This document shows positions 17,699-27,485 of a stretch of 48,925 nt of DNA, one piece after another (the stretch's first letter is position 1; the number at the start of each line of letters is the position of its first letter). The DNA is from an uncultured bacterium. Its GTDB lineage: Bacteria > Bacillota > Clostridia > Christensenellales > UBA1242. Location of the stretch: contig CASXBC010000002.1 of the NCBI GenBank assembly GCA_949474265.1, positions 1 to 48,925 of the forward strand. Reading direction: 5' to 3'. Position numbers and translations under genes: made by a program. The notes below the pieces were generated by a model. The model was not told where the DNA came from. It saw only the letters and a list, made by a program, of their open reading frames with translations, and did not search any database.

Positions 17699-18181
17699 AT
17701 GTTCAACAATTGTAGATGCAATCACCCATGTCCAATATTCTGCTATAGACTTCGTAGTTGCACAAATGATATTGTCAACCCAATCATCACAAGAGACTTT
17801 GGCTATTTCAACAACACTGCGACACAGACTATTGCATCTTCAGCAATAATACCTGTATATTTTGTGCTTGGCGAAGGTACATCTGTTGTGCCAAGCGTAA
17901 GCACAAGTGGTGCTGTCACTCTTGCACAGGGCACTTATGAAATAAGTTATTTTGCAAACGTGACAATTCCAGAAGGAGGAAGTGCAGAGATTGCACTTAG
18001 ACTCAATGGAGCGGTTGTGCCAGGCTCAAGTGTTATTGCAACAGGAACTGCTGGGCAGGTTGTCCCTGTTTCTCAGACAGTTATGCTTTCAGTTGCTCAA
18101 TCAAGCACACTAGAGCTTGTAAATGTTTCAGCAAATTCAATTGTGACCAATTTGGCAAGTATGTCTATAAAAAAATTGTGA
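17699..18181 (+). CDS. BclA C-terminal-domain-like (exosporium/spore-surface) protein
   Basis: TIASSAIIPVYFVLGEGTSVVPSVSTSGAVTLAQGTYEISYFANVTIPEGGSAEIALRLNGAVVPGSS... trimeric jelly-roll-type pattern; Cys-rich N-terminus. Confidence 0.7.
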   Translation: MFNNCRCNHPCPIFCYRLRSCTNDIVNPIITRDFGYFNNTATQTIASSAIIPVYFVLGEGTSVVPSVSTSGAVTLAQGTYEISYFANVTIPEGGSAEIALRLNGAVVPGSSVIATGTAGQVVPVSQTVMLSVAQSSTLELVNVSANSIVTNLASMSIKKL

Positions 18182-18182
18182 T

Positions 18183-18214
18183 AAATGTGCCTTTTTTGGC
18201 ACATTACATATTTT
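18183..18214 (+). terminator. Hairpin ATGTGCCTTTTTTGGCACAT
   Basis: Perfect stem after BclA-like stop. Confidence 0.6.
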
Positions 18215-18303
18215 TCTAGAAATTTGTTTGATTTTATTGCGTGGATAATTTAAAATAAGAATAAGAGACAGCGTTTGGCACATCCTAAAAATAGGAGGCG
18301 ATT

Positions 18304-18459
18304 ATGAACAATTTTTCAAAACCAGATGGCTTTTTGGATATTGACGAAGAATTGTCTTGGTACTTTTTTAGGGAAAACGGAAATCCTTATGTAATGGAGG
18401 ATATTATCAACAAACGCTATCCATCAAAAGAAGAATCCTTAGGTTTAGGAAGAAGATGA
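18304..18459 (+). CDS. Small protein (51 aa), YqzL-like
   Basis: MNNFSKPDGFLDIDEELSWYFFRENGNPYVMEDIINKRYPSKEESLGLGRR; SD AGGAGGCG; directly upstream of recO. Below the track's length cut-off. Confidence 0.65.
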   Translation: MNNFSKPDGFLDIDEELSWYFFRENGNPYVMEDIINKRYPSKEESLGLGRR

Positions 18460-18463
18460 TTTT

Positions 18464-19192
18464 ATGACTGAAAAAATCCAAGCAATCGTAATAAAGTCAA
18501 CAGACAGAAAGGAGAAGGATAAAAATATTCTTCTTTTTTCTATTGAAAAAGGTAAGTGCTGGGCTACACTTAAAGGAGTAAAGGGTAGTGGAGCAAAAAT
18601 GAAAATTGCTCAAAATCCTTTTTGTTTTGGAGAGTTTTTGCTTGAGAATGGCAAATTTGGACAAATAGTCACCAGCTTCTCATCAATTGAGACCTTTCAT
18701 GAGCTTTCAGAAGATGTTGAAAAATATTTTGAAGCCACATCTTTGCTTGAGATTGTCAATGTTGTAGAGTTTTCTTCTATGCCAGAGCAAAAAGCTGTTT
18801 TTGTTTTGTTGCTTCAGGCTCTCAAAACACTTTGTTTTAAGAAAGTGTCACAAAATTATGTTTTAAACAAGTTTTTGCTTGAATTATTTAAAATTTACGG
18901 TTTTCCTATTGAATATGAAAAATGTTCTTGTTGTAATGCAAGAGCAATTGAAAGAATTTTCTTTGACTATAGAAATGGAGAACTTGTTTGCGTAAATTGC
19001 AAAAATTTTCATAGTGAGGAGCTTTCAAAGATTACTTTTTCAGCACTAAAAATCTTGTCTGATTGCACTTTTGACAAATTGTCAACAGTTCGCTTGGCAG
19101 AGGGGAGTGAACTTGGACTTTTGCGTGTTTTGGTAAGAAATTTTGAGGCACGCTTTGAAAAAAATCTTAAGCTTATTGGTGTTTTATCATAA
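18464..19192 (+). CDS. recO: DNA repair protein RecO
   Basis: N-terminal OB-like AIVIKSTDRKEKDKNILLFSIEKGKCWATLKGVK; CSCC ... CVNC zinc ligands; position after YqzL-like gene. Confidence 0.88.
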   Translation: MTEKIQAIVIKSTDRKEKDKNILLFSIEKGKCWATLKGVKGSGAKMKIAQNPFCFGEFLLENGKFGQIVTSFSSIETFHELSEDVEKYFEATSLLEIVNVVEFSSMPEQKAVFVLLLQALKTLCFKKVSQNYVLNKFLLELFKIYGFPIEYEKCSCCNARAIERIFFDYRNGELVCVNCKNFHSEELSKITFSALKILSDCTFDKLSTVRLAEGSELGLLRVLVRNFEARFEKNLKLIGVLS

Positions 19193-19222
19193 AAACCATT
19201 TGCCTAAGATTTTTCTTTTATA

Positions 19223-20095
19223 TTAAAGCTCGTCAATTGATATGTCACATATCTTGCCATTTTGAAGGTCAAAGGTGACATATTTTTTTTGAGCCCCAGA
19301 GATTGCAATAAATTCATTCGTTGAAAGTGGAAGAAAGTCTGATAAAAATCCAAAAAAGCTTTTTATTTGTTCTTGACCAATCTTGCTTGATAGATTGTCT
19401 GAAAGATATTGCTCAGAGGTCTGATAGTCGCTAGCTCTTACGCTTTCGAGAAATTTGTAAGAGATAAGATTTTCTTCTTCAAACGTCTTTTTTTGTGATT
19501 TGATAATTTGTTGATTTTTTAAGGTTATTTCATCTCCAATTTCATATTGACAAACTTTTTCTCTTAAATCACTATCAGAATATTTTTTTGTTGTGGTAAG
19601 TGTGTTTTTGTCCAAACTTATGAAATCAGCATGAAGATGAGTTAATCTTTCATTTTGCATAGAGTAAGCGAAAAAATCTCGTTCAAACAGCACACATGCA
19701 AAATTTTTTTGCTTAAACACTTTTGGGGAGATTTTGCTTTTGTCTGTTAGACAATTTATTTTTTGCTTGTCAGTTTCAAAAGAGACTTTGTTTTTGCTGA
19801 TGTTGATGTGGCAATGTTTGCCTGAAATGATTATGTCCTCTTTTTGATAAATATCAAATTTTTCTGGCTTTTCAAGATAGATGATGTTTTGACCATTGTG
19901 TTTCAAAAAAGAAAACTTGTCATTGTCAGTTTTGCTTGCAAGATTTATGCAGAAAGGGATTTGCTCGCTGGTCAGCGGATAAATATAGAGGATTTGCTCC
20001 TCTTCACATTCCAATGTGTCATTTATGTCAAGTTCAATTGAGTCCGTTTGTGATTTAACCAAACATTGATATGGGGTTTTCAATAAATATTTCAT
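19223..20095 (-). CDS. Hypothetical protein (290 aa)
   Basis: Long ORF convergent with recO; no recognised motif. Confidence 0.65.
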   Translation of the reverse strand: MKYLLKTPYQCLVKSQTDSIELDINDTLECEEEQILYIYPLTSEQIPFCINLASKTDNDKFSFLKHNGQNIIYLEKPEKFDIYQKEDIIISGKHCHINISKNKVSFETDKQKINCLTDKSKISPKVFKQKNFACVLFERDFFAYSMQNERLTHLHADFISLDKNTLTTTKKYSDSDLREKVCQYEIGDEITLKNQQIIKSQKKTFEEENLISYKFLESVRASDYQTSEQYLSDNLSSKIGQEQIKSFFGFLSDFLPLSTNEFIAISGAQKKYVTFDLQNGKICDISIDEL

Positions 20096-20188
20096 ACTTA
20101 AATATATGACAAAAAACTTTTGTTTATACTCTTTGCAGTTTGATTAAAAATCTTTTTGTTGTCAAAAATCAACAAAGGAGATGATAGT

Positions 20189-20935
20189 ATGAAAATTTGG
20201 AATGATGATGAAGTTAGAAACTTATTTGCTGTTGTTGAGGAATTTAAGTCTGACAATCAACCTCTTCGCAGTGCTTTTGCGTTGCATGCAAAAAAATATA
20301 AAAGAAAAGCAAACAGCGTGAGAAATTATTATTATAAAGAGGTTGAAAATCTTAAAGCTGACAAAAAAAGATGCAAAGCTTTGCAGATTGCTCTTGAAAA
20401 GCATGTGAAAAATCATTTTGTGCCATTCAGTGATTCTGAAGTTGATAAATTGCTTTCTGACATTGACAGACTTGTTTGCAATGGGATGTCAGTGAGAAAT
20501 GCTTGTCAAAAATTGAGTGGCGGTGATTTGACTCTTATGACAAGGCTTCAAAACAAATATCAAAATATGAAGAAGAAAAAAGTGGCAGATAATGTCATAG
20601 TCTTTAAGCAGAGGCAAAAACAACTTACAGAGAGTGATATAAACAGTCTTTTTATGGGACTTGTTAAGCTTATAAAAAAGACTGCGGTTGATGAGTTTAT
20701 GGAAAAGACACGATTGGAAAAAGAATCATCCGCTTATCTTCTTAAAAAAGCCTTTGTAGACTTGTCAAGAAAAGATAAACAAATCAGCGAACTTAGAGAT
20801 GAGTTTGTTGCTCTTAAAAGCGAAAACAAAGCTTTGCAAGCGAAACTTGAAAGTATGTCAACCGATAAAAATGAACTTCTTGGGAGACATTTGCAAAAAA
20901 GAAGAAAGGGTATGCTTGAGGAAAAACTAAAATAG
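20189..20935 (+). CDS. Hypothetical protein with two Myb/SANT-like or RsfA-like repeats and C-terminal coiled coil
   Basis: WNDDEVRNLFAVVEEFKS...ARKANSVRNYYYKEV-like and FSDSEVDKLLSDIDRLV... segments; SD AAAGGAG; start ATG 20189. Confidence 0.65.
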   Translation: MKIWNDDEVRNLFAVVEEFKSDNQPLRSAFALHAKKYKRKANSVRNYYYKEVENLKADKKRCKALQIALEKHVKNHFVPFSDSEVDKLLSDIDRLVCNGMSVRNACQKLSGGDLTLMTRLQNKYQNMKKKKVADNVIVFKQRQKQLTESDINSLFMGLVKLIKKTAVDEFMEKTRLEKESSAYLLKKAFVDLSRKDKQISELRDEFVALKSENKALQAKLESMSTDKNELLGRHLQKRRKGMLEEKLK

Positions 20936-20972
20936 ATTGATTTGTGAGTCGGTGATGTGATAAAATCAAATT

Positions 20973-23900
20973 ATGAAGATAAGACTTGTCACTTCACCAA
21001 CGACTTATGAAGCGGCGATAAACACCATAAAGCAGATTGATGTCACAAAAAAAGATGAATATAATCTTCTTGTTGTGCCAGATGCTTTTTCTATGCAAGC
21101 AGAAAATTTGCTTTTTGATGTGCTAAATTTAAAGTCGGTTTTTAATATTGAGGTTGTTGGCATTTCAAAACTTGCAAGCTATTTTTTAAAGAGCCAAAAT
21201 GTTCAATACGAAAGAGTTGGCGGACTTGAAGAGGTTTTTAATGTTTACAAGGCAACAAAGGCTTGTGAGAGGGATTTTAAATATTTTGGGAAGTGTGATG
21301 TCGATTTTTGCAACAAAATCCTTCAAGTTATCAAACAATTTAAGGGCTCAAAAGTGAGCCCAGAGCATATAAAATCTGTTCCAGACACAGTTTTGGACAG
21401 AAAAATACATGATATAAAAATTATTTATGAAAAATATGAAGAACTTTTGGGCGAAAAGCTTGACCTGTCTAAGATGTTGGAATTTGCCGTTGAAAACGCA
21501 AATTACTCGGAAGATTTTTCACATATAAACCTCTTCTTTGCAAACTTTGATAGTTTTTCTTTGGAAATTAATGATTTTATTTGTAAGCTGGCAAAAATAG
21601 TTGGAAGCGTTTGTATTGGTATGAGCAAGGCTGCTTCTTCAAATAATGAATATATCTTTGAAGATGACATAATGAAAAAGACAACCGCTCTTGCTAAAGA
21701 AAATTCTATTCTTGTCGAAACTGTGCATTATCCAACTTTGCTTGATGAGAGAAGAAAAAAGATTTCTGAGAACCTTTTTGGCTTTAAGGTTGAAGAGGGA
21801 AAGGCAGATAATTATTTTTTGAATGTTTTGGCAAACAACAAAGAACAAGAAGTGGAGTTTGTTGCAAAGTACATAAAAAAGGCGACATATTTGGGGGCAA
21901 ACTATAGTTCCTTTGCTGTTGCGGTATCAGATGATTCATATTTTGACAAGATTGAAAATGTTTTTAAAAGATATAACATCACTTATTATAGTGATAAAGC
22001 AACAAGCTTGTCTAACACAATTATTTGTAGATTTTTGCTTAAAATGCTTGAGTTTGCAAAACTTGGTTTAAATAAAGAGAGACTTAAGTTTTTGGTAAAT
22101 AGTCCACTTATTGAGGTGGAGGGAAGAGAAGAGATTTTAAGGGACATTGAATATTTTAATGTTCAGACGAAAGAGGAGTTTTTGGAGAGATTTCCACAGT
22201 TTGAAAACTTGGTTCTAAAAATCGACCAACTTTCAATGTGTCAAACAATCTCTCAGTATTTAAGAGTTTTGAAAACTGTTTTAGAGTTGTGTCAAAGCGG
22301 ATTTTTGGCTTTGCTGAAAAAAATAACTGAACATGTGATGTTTAAGGAAGAGAGTCAAAACTCACAAGCAATGATACTTACTTTGCAATTGATTGAAAAA
22401 CTTGAAGTTTTGGGTGGAGATGAAAAAATTGAGATTCAAGACTTTGAGAGTCTTTTTACGCTGGCACTTGAAAGTGTGAAGGTTGAGACAATACCATCTT
22501 TTATTGACGCAGTGTATGTTGCTGGTGCCAGCAAGAGCTATTTTGAAGATGTGCATACATTGTTTGTGTTGGGAGCGACAGCAAATGCTCTTCCACAGAC
22601 CAAAAATGATACTGCCATTATTGATGATTCAGATATTGAAAAACTGAGACTTCAGTTTATCTTGGAGCCACAGATAAAAGTGTTGAATAGAAGAAGTAGG
22701 CTTAAACTTTTTGAATGTTTGCTTCACGCCAAAGAAAGACTTGTGGTTTGCCTTCCTATGGTTGAAGAAGGACGTCTTTCCACAGCTTCAGATTTTGTTA
22801 AAGATTTAAAAAAGCTTTTCGGAGAGAATGTTTTGCATCTTGAGTCTCTTGAAGATATAAAAACAGCAGGGGCTTCCCAGCAGGAAGTTCTTGAAAACTT
22901 GAAATTTTTTATAGGGGCTAAAGAAAATTTGTCCTCAGCGATAGCACTTCTCAAAAGTAAAAATAAATTGCCATTGCATTTTGAAGGAGCAGTTGATTCA
23001 ATTGCTGACAATCAGATTTTCAAACAGACCAAACAAAGTTTGCTTTCTGATGCGACAAAGGATGTATTGTTGAGAAGAAACCGTTTGTCTGCCTCTGCAC
23101 TTGAAACTTATTTTTCTTGTCCGTTTAAACATTTTGTTGCCTATGGCTTGAAATTAAAGCAAAAAGAAAACATTGAGCCAAAGCCAAGGACATTTGGTGT
23201 GTTTGAGCATGCTATTTTGGAAAAGTTTGTCAAGGACAACAAAACACTTGGAAACTTGACTTTAAAGGATGTTGACGAATATTTGGACAAAAATGTTTTG
23301 GAAATTGCAAAAGAGGTTTATGATAAAAAGATTCTTAAGCGAAAATCTTTTCTTTCTTATCTTAAAAATGAATCTCGCATCATTTTGCAAAATGTTGTTT
23401 ATGAGCAAAAATACAGCAAATATAAGCCATTGTTGCTTGAAGAAAAGATAGTGGATGCTTTTGATGAGGGAGAAAAACTTGTTGGTTTTGTGGATAGGGT
23501 TGACACCTTTGAAAACTATTTTAGAATAATAGACTACAAAACAGGGAAAACACAGGCTATAAAGAAAGACCTCTTTTATGGAAAAAAATTGCAGTTGTTT
23601 TTGTATGCTGATGCAATGCAGAAAAAACTTGCTATGCTTTGCGGAGGCTTGTATTATTTTGATTGCAGAACAAAATATTCAAAGACAGGAAAAGTCAACA
23701 GGCTAAATGGAATAACCTTGGCAGAAGATAAAGCTGTGTCTGCAACAGATAAAAGACTTGAAGATGAAAACTTTAAAAGTGATATTGCCGGCTTTGCAGT
23801 CAAAAAGTCAGCTCAGCAAGGCGAACTTTCTTACAAGGGTGGCTCGGCGGTTTGTGACCTTGAAAAACTTTTTTCTTACGCTCGCAATGTTTCAAAGAAA

Positions 23901-24050
23901 GCACTTAATGAACTTCGTGAGGGTTATATTTTGGATAAGCCATTTTTGGGAGAGTGTGACAGATGTCCTTATCTTTCTGTTTGTTTGCATAGAGAGGGTG
24001 ATGGCTATAGGATTATGCAGAGTGTTAGAGATGAAGATTTAAAAGGATAA
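20973..24050 (+). CDS. addB: AddB-like helicase-exonuclease subunit B
   Basis: LSASALETYFSCPFKHFVAYGLKLK, RIIDYKTGK, CDRCPYLSVC cluster; immediately precedes addA. Confidence 0.88.
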   Translation: MKIRLVTSPTTYEAAINTIKQIDVTKKDEYNLLVVPDAFSMQAENLLFDVLNLKSVFNIEVVGISKLASYFLKSQNVQYERVGGLEEVFNVYKATKACERDFKYFGKCDVDFCNKILQVIKQFKGSKVSPEHIKSVPDTVLDRKIHDIKIIYEKYEELLGEKLDLSKMLEFAVENANYSEDFSHINLFFANFDSFSLEINDFICKLAKIVGSVCIGMSKAASSNNEYIFEDDIMKKTTALAKENSILVETVHYPTLLDERRKKISENLFGFKVEEGKADNYFLNVLANNKEQEVEFVAKYIKKATYLGANYSSFAVAVSDDSYFDKIENVFKRYNITYYSDKATSLSNTIICRFLLKMLEFAKLGLNKERLKFLVNSPLIEVEGREEILRDIEYFNVQTKEEFLERFPQFENLVLKIDQLSMCQTISQYLRVLKTVLELCQSGFLALLKKITEHVMFKEESQNSQAMILTLQLIEKLEVLGGDEKIEIQDFESLFTLALESVKVETIPSFIDAVYVAGASKSYFEDVHTLFVLGATANALPQTKNDTAIIDDSDIEKLRLQFILEPQIKVLNRRSRLKLFECLLHAKERLVVCLPMVEEGRLSTASDFVKDLKKLFGENVLHLESLEDIKTAGASQQEVLENLKFFIGAKENLSSAIALLKSKNKLPLHFEGAVDSIADNQIFKQTKQSLLSDATKDVLLRRNRLSASALETYFSCPFKHFVAYGLKLKQKENIEPKPRTFGVFEHAILEKFVKDNKTLGNLTLKDVDEYLDKNVLEIAKEVYDKKILKRKSFLSYLKNESRIILQNVVYEQKYSKYKPLLLEEKIVDAFDEGEKLVGFVDRVDTFENYFRIIDYKTGKTQAIKKDLFYGKKLQLFLYADAMQKKLAMLCGGLYYFDCRTKYSKTGKVNRLNGITLAEDKAVSATDKRLEDENFKSDIAGFAVKKSAQQGELSYKGGSAVCDLEKLFSYARNVSKKALNELREGYILDKPFLGECDRCPYLSVCLHREGDGYRIMQSVRDEDLKG

Positions 24051-24054
24051 AATA

Positions 24055-27000
24055 GTGATAATAGAAGAACAAGAGAAAGTTTATGAAAATGACAAAAAAA
24101 ACATGTTGGTTAGTGCCTCAGCAGGCAGTGGCAAGACTTATGTCGTCATAAATTACATCACTAAACTTATATGTGAGAAGAAAGTGCCTATCAAAGATTT
24201 TGTTATTTTGACTTTTACAAAGGCTGCGGCATCTGAGATGAAAGAGAGGCTTTCAAAAACTCTTAAGGCACTTGGAGATGACCCATTCATTGTCGAACAG
24301 TTGGATGCACTTTCTATATCAAACATTTCAACAATTCACGCTTTTTGTGAAAAATGCTTAAAAAAATATGCAAATTTGATAGATTTAAACAGCAATTTTG
24401 AAGTTGCTGACGAAAACCAAACCAAAAAAATTTTGCAAGAAGCTTTTGAAAATTCTGTTACAAGGTTTGAAAAAGAACAATCAGAAGAATTTTTCGAACT
24501 GATGAGATTTTATAAAAATGACAAAAATCAAATAAGAGAGATTCTTTTTGAGTTGGAAAACCTTGTCAGTGCAGTTGCAAATCGTGAAGAGTTTTTGCAA
24601 AGCAATATAAAAAATCCTGAAGTTTACTTTAAAAAAGCTCTTAAGTTTTTGTTTGATGATGTAAGACAATCACTTGAAGAATTGATGCTTGAAGTGCAAA
24701 AACTTCATGTGGATGAGTTTGAGATTTCTTTAAAAAAAGCACTTGCAGATATTGTTTCATCAAAAGACATTTTTGATTTGGCGAAGAGTGTGCAAAACTT
24801 TAAATTTCCTTTCTTGCCAAAGAGAAAAGAAGTGGGAGATGATATTGTTGACGCATTAAACAAAATCAAGAAAAACATAAACAAATTAATTTCAGGCATC
24901 ATAGAGCTTTCATTGGATGATGAAGAGAATGTTGTCAGTCAAAGCCGTGCTAGCCTTGAGAGTTTGCTATTGAAACTTTATTTAATTTTTTCTAAAGAGT
25001 CAGAAAGATTGAAAAAACTTCAAAATGTATTAAGCTTTTCTGACCTCGAAAAGTATATGGAAATATTGTCAGAGAAAGAAAACTTGTTTGATGACATAAA
25101 GTATGTCTTTATTGATGAATATCAGGATACAAACAAAATCCAAGAAAAGATAGTTAAAAACATTGCTCAAAATTGCAATTTTGTTGCTGTGGGAGATGTT
25201 AAACAAGGGATTTATGGCTTTAGACTTGCTAGTTGCGAAATCTTTTTAAAGGACATGGAAGATTTTGAAAAGGATGAAAATTCAACCTTAAATTGCCTTA
25301 AATCAAACTTTAGAAGCAGTCAGAAGGTGCTTGATTTTGTCAATGATATTTTTAAAGTTTGTATGACAAATGCTTCAGCAGGAATAGATTATGCTTCGAC
25401 TTCAATGCTTGATGGTGTGGGTGAATTTAAAGAAGAAAAAGCTCATGCTGTCAATATTGATGTTGTGTTGGAGGACAAAAATGAAGAAGAGCAACTTCCA
25501 AAGCTATATAGCGTTATGGAGGCTGAACCAAAATTTTTGAAGACAAATCAAAAACAACTTTATGCTGTTAAAAACAGGATATTGGAAGTCATGAGGTCAG
25601 AGATTTACGAAAATGGGCAATATCGCAAATGTAGATTTAGTGACATCGCAATTCTTTTGAGAAATCGAAGTGGTGGTCTTTTTGACGAACTTGAGGAGTT
25701 TTTGCTTGAAAACAACATTCCTGTTTTGTCAAACTCAAGAAACAAACTCTTTGACGAGGTTGAAATGCAAGTTTTGCTCAATTGGCTCAAACTTGCCTTA
25801 AATTTTGATGATGAAATTGCAATGCTTTCAGTTTTAAAATCTCCGTTTGGCTGTTTCTCGCTTGAAAATATTGTGGAGATAATGAAGAGCGAAGAGAGAC
25901 CTCTTTGTCAAGTTGTCAAAGAGGAAGGGGTATTTGAGTGTATTAATGCTCTGATGGAAGAGTTTAGATTTGATTGTCAGGTTTTGGGAATTAGGCTTGC
26001 TTTTTGCAATCTTTTTGACAAAACCAATTATAGAGCTTACTTAAATAGCTTCAAAAATCAGCAGTCTCTGAATAATTTTGTTGATACATTTTTAAATTCT
26101 ATTTCGCAAAGTGGTTTTGAATTTGATATTGCTGGGCTTATAAACTTTTTTGAAACAGTTGAAATAACTGTGGTTTCTCAGTTGTCTGCTGATGAAGATG
26201 CAGTTGTGTTGACAACCATTCACAACAGCAAGGGGCTTGAATTTCCTATTGTTTTTCTTTGTGGGTGCGACAAGAGTTTGAAAGCAGGTGCCAATTTGGG
26301 CTTGGTTGAAGTGAATGAAGAGTTTGGTTTTTCGGTCAAAAAGTATGACACTGAGAAAAATCAAGAAATGATTTCAGTTAGGATGAAAGCGACAAGGTTG
26401 AGTGAAAAAAGAAAAGACTTTGTTGAAGAACTTATGATTTTTTATGTTGCACTTACACGTGCCAAAAACAGATTATATTTGTTTGGGAAATTTAATGAAA
26501 ATATTTTGAAAAGATATTCTGTTTTTGATTGTGATAGCTATTTTGATTTGATTTTCTTTGCTTTGCCAAAATTAAAAACTGCTTTTCTTGAAGGGGACCA
26601 TTTTGTCTCTGAAAACATTGAAGCGAATCTGATAGAAAACATTGAGGAACTTTCGCTTGAAAAAAATGAGGCTTCTGAAAATTTTGGATATGATGAAAAT
26701 GTTGTAAGCGAGCTTAAGAAGTATTTGGATTTTGAATATAGATTTGATAATAATCATAATTTCAAGCTTAAAGAAAGTGTGACCAATTTAAATAAAAGAC
26801 AACTTGAAGATATTTCTCAGCATTATTCAAACGAAAACTTTTCTTTTGGAGGAAGCTCTGTTGAAGAAGGAAACGCTTATCACTTGGCACTCAAGGTTTT
26901 GAATTTTGATAAAATTGAAAATGCACTAGATTTGGAGTCGGAACTTAAAGCAAATGAAAATGCTTTAGGAAAAAATATGGAATTAATTGACAAAAATATT

Positions 27001-27348
27001 CTTTTAAAAAATATTTTATTGTTGAAAGAATTTTCAAAACAAGGACAAGTGTTTAAAGAAAAACAATTTATATTAAAAGAAAAATTATGCAATTTAATAG
27101 AAAAAACTGCATGCAGTGATAAAATTTTGGTGCAAGGAATAATTGATTTTTATGTTTTAAATGAAAATAAAATAATATTAATTGATTATAAATATTCACA
27201 AATTATTAATGAAGAGAAATTAATTAATAAATATAAAAATCAATTAAAATTATATAAAATTGCACTTGAAAATGCTTTTAATTTACCTGTTGAAAAGTCA
27301 TATTTATTGTCCTTAAAATATGGAAAATTAATTGAAATAAATATTTAA
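24055..27348 (+). CDS. addA: Helicase-exonuclease AddA (UvrD/RecB-like, C-terminal PD-(D/E)XK nuclease)
   Basis: SASAGSGKTYVV Walker A, FIDEYQDTNKIQ, VALTRAKNRLYLFG, C-terminal LIDYKYS; GTG start. Confidence 0.92.
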   Translation: MIIEEQEKVYENDKKNMLVSASAGSGKTYVVINYITKLICEKKVPIKDFVILTFTKAAASEMKERLSKTLKALGDDPFIVEQLDALSISNISTIHAFCEKCLKKYANLIDLNSNFEVADENQTKKILQEAFENSVTRFEKEQSEEFFELMRFYKNDKNQIREILFELENLVSAVANREEFLQSNIKNPEVYFKKALKFLFDDVRQSLEELMLEVQKLHVDEFEISLKKALADIVSSKDIFDLAKSVQNFKFPFLPKRKEVGDDIVDALNKIKKNINKLISGIIELSLDDEENVVSQSRASLESLLLKLYLIFSKESERLKKLQNVLSFSDLEKYMEILSEKENLFDDIKYVFIDEYQDTNKIQEKIVKNIAQNCNFVAVGDVKQGIYGFRLASCEIFLKDMEDFEKDENSTLNCLKSNFRSSQKVLDFVNDIFKVCMTNASAGIDYASTSMLDGVGEFKEEKAHAVNIDVVLEDKNEEEQLPKLYSVMEAEPKFLKTNQKQLYAVKNRILEVMRSEIYENGQYRKCRFSDIAILLRNRSGGLFDELEEFLLENNIPVLSNSRNKLFDEVEMQVLLNWLKLALNFDDEIAMLSVLKSPFGCFSLENIVEIMKSEERPLCQVVKEEGVFECINALMEEFRFDCQVLGIRLAFCNLFDKTNYRAYLNSFKNQQSLNNFVDTFLNSISQSGFEFDIAGLINFFETVEITVVSQLSADEDAVVLTTIHNSKGLEFPIVFLCGCDKSLKAGANLGLVEVNEEFGFSVKKYDTEKNQEMISVRMKATRLSEKRKDFVEELMIFYVALTRAKNRLYLFGKFNENILKRYSVFDCDSYFDLIFFALPKLKTAFLEGDHFVSENIEANLIENIEELSLEKNEASENFGYDENVVSELKKYLDFEYRFDNNHNFKLKESVTNLNKRQLEDISQHYSNENFSFGGSSVEEGNAYHLALKVLNFDKIENALDLESELKANENALGKNMELIDKNILLKNILLLKEFSKQGQVFKEKQFILKEKLCNLIEKTACSDKILVQGIIDFYVLNENKIILIDYKYSQIINEEKLINKYKNQLKLYKIALENAFNLPVEKSYLLSLKYGKLIEINI

Positions 27349-27357
27349 AATAATTGT

Positions 27358-27395
27358 GGAGAAAGATTATTAAAATAGTTTTTCTCCTTTATTTT
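27358..27395 (+). terminator. Terminator GGAGAAA...TTTCTCC
   Basis: Stem-loop with T-rich tail. Confidence 0.65.
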
Positions 27396-27485
27396 AGGGC
27401 TAAAAAAATATTTTAAAAATTATTCAAAAATATTAGTAATTATTTTTTTACTTGTGATATACTACTAACGTACATAGGAGGTATT

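Noticed and set aside
24047-24060. Frameshift between addB and addA
   Set aside because: addB stops with TAA and addA starts on GTG a few bases later; both domain sets are complete.
24088-24100. Poly-A runs in ORFs (e.g. A8 in addA) as contingency loci
   Set aside because: A/T runs of this length are expected in AT-rich coding sequence and do not coincide with frame breaks.
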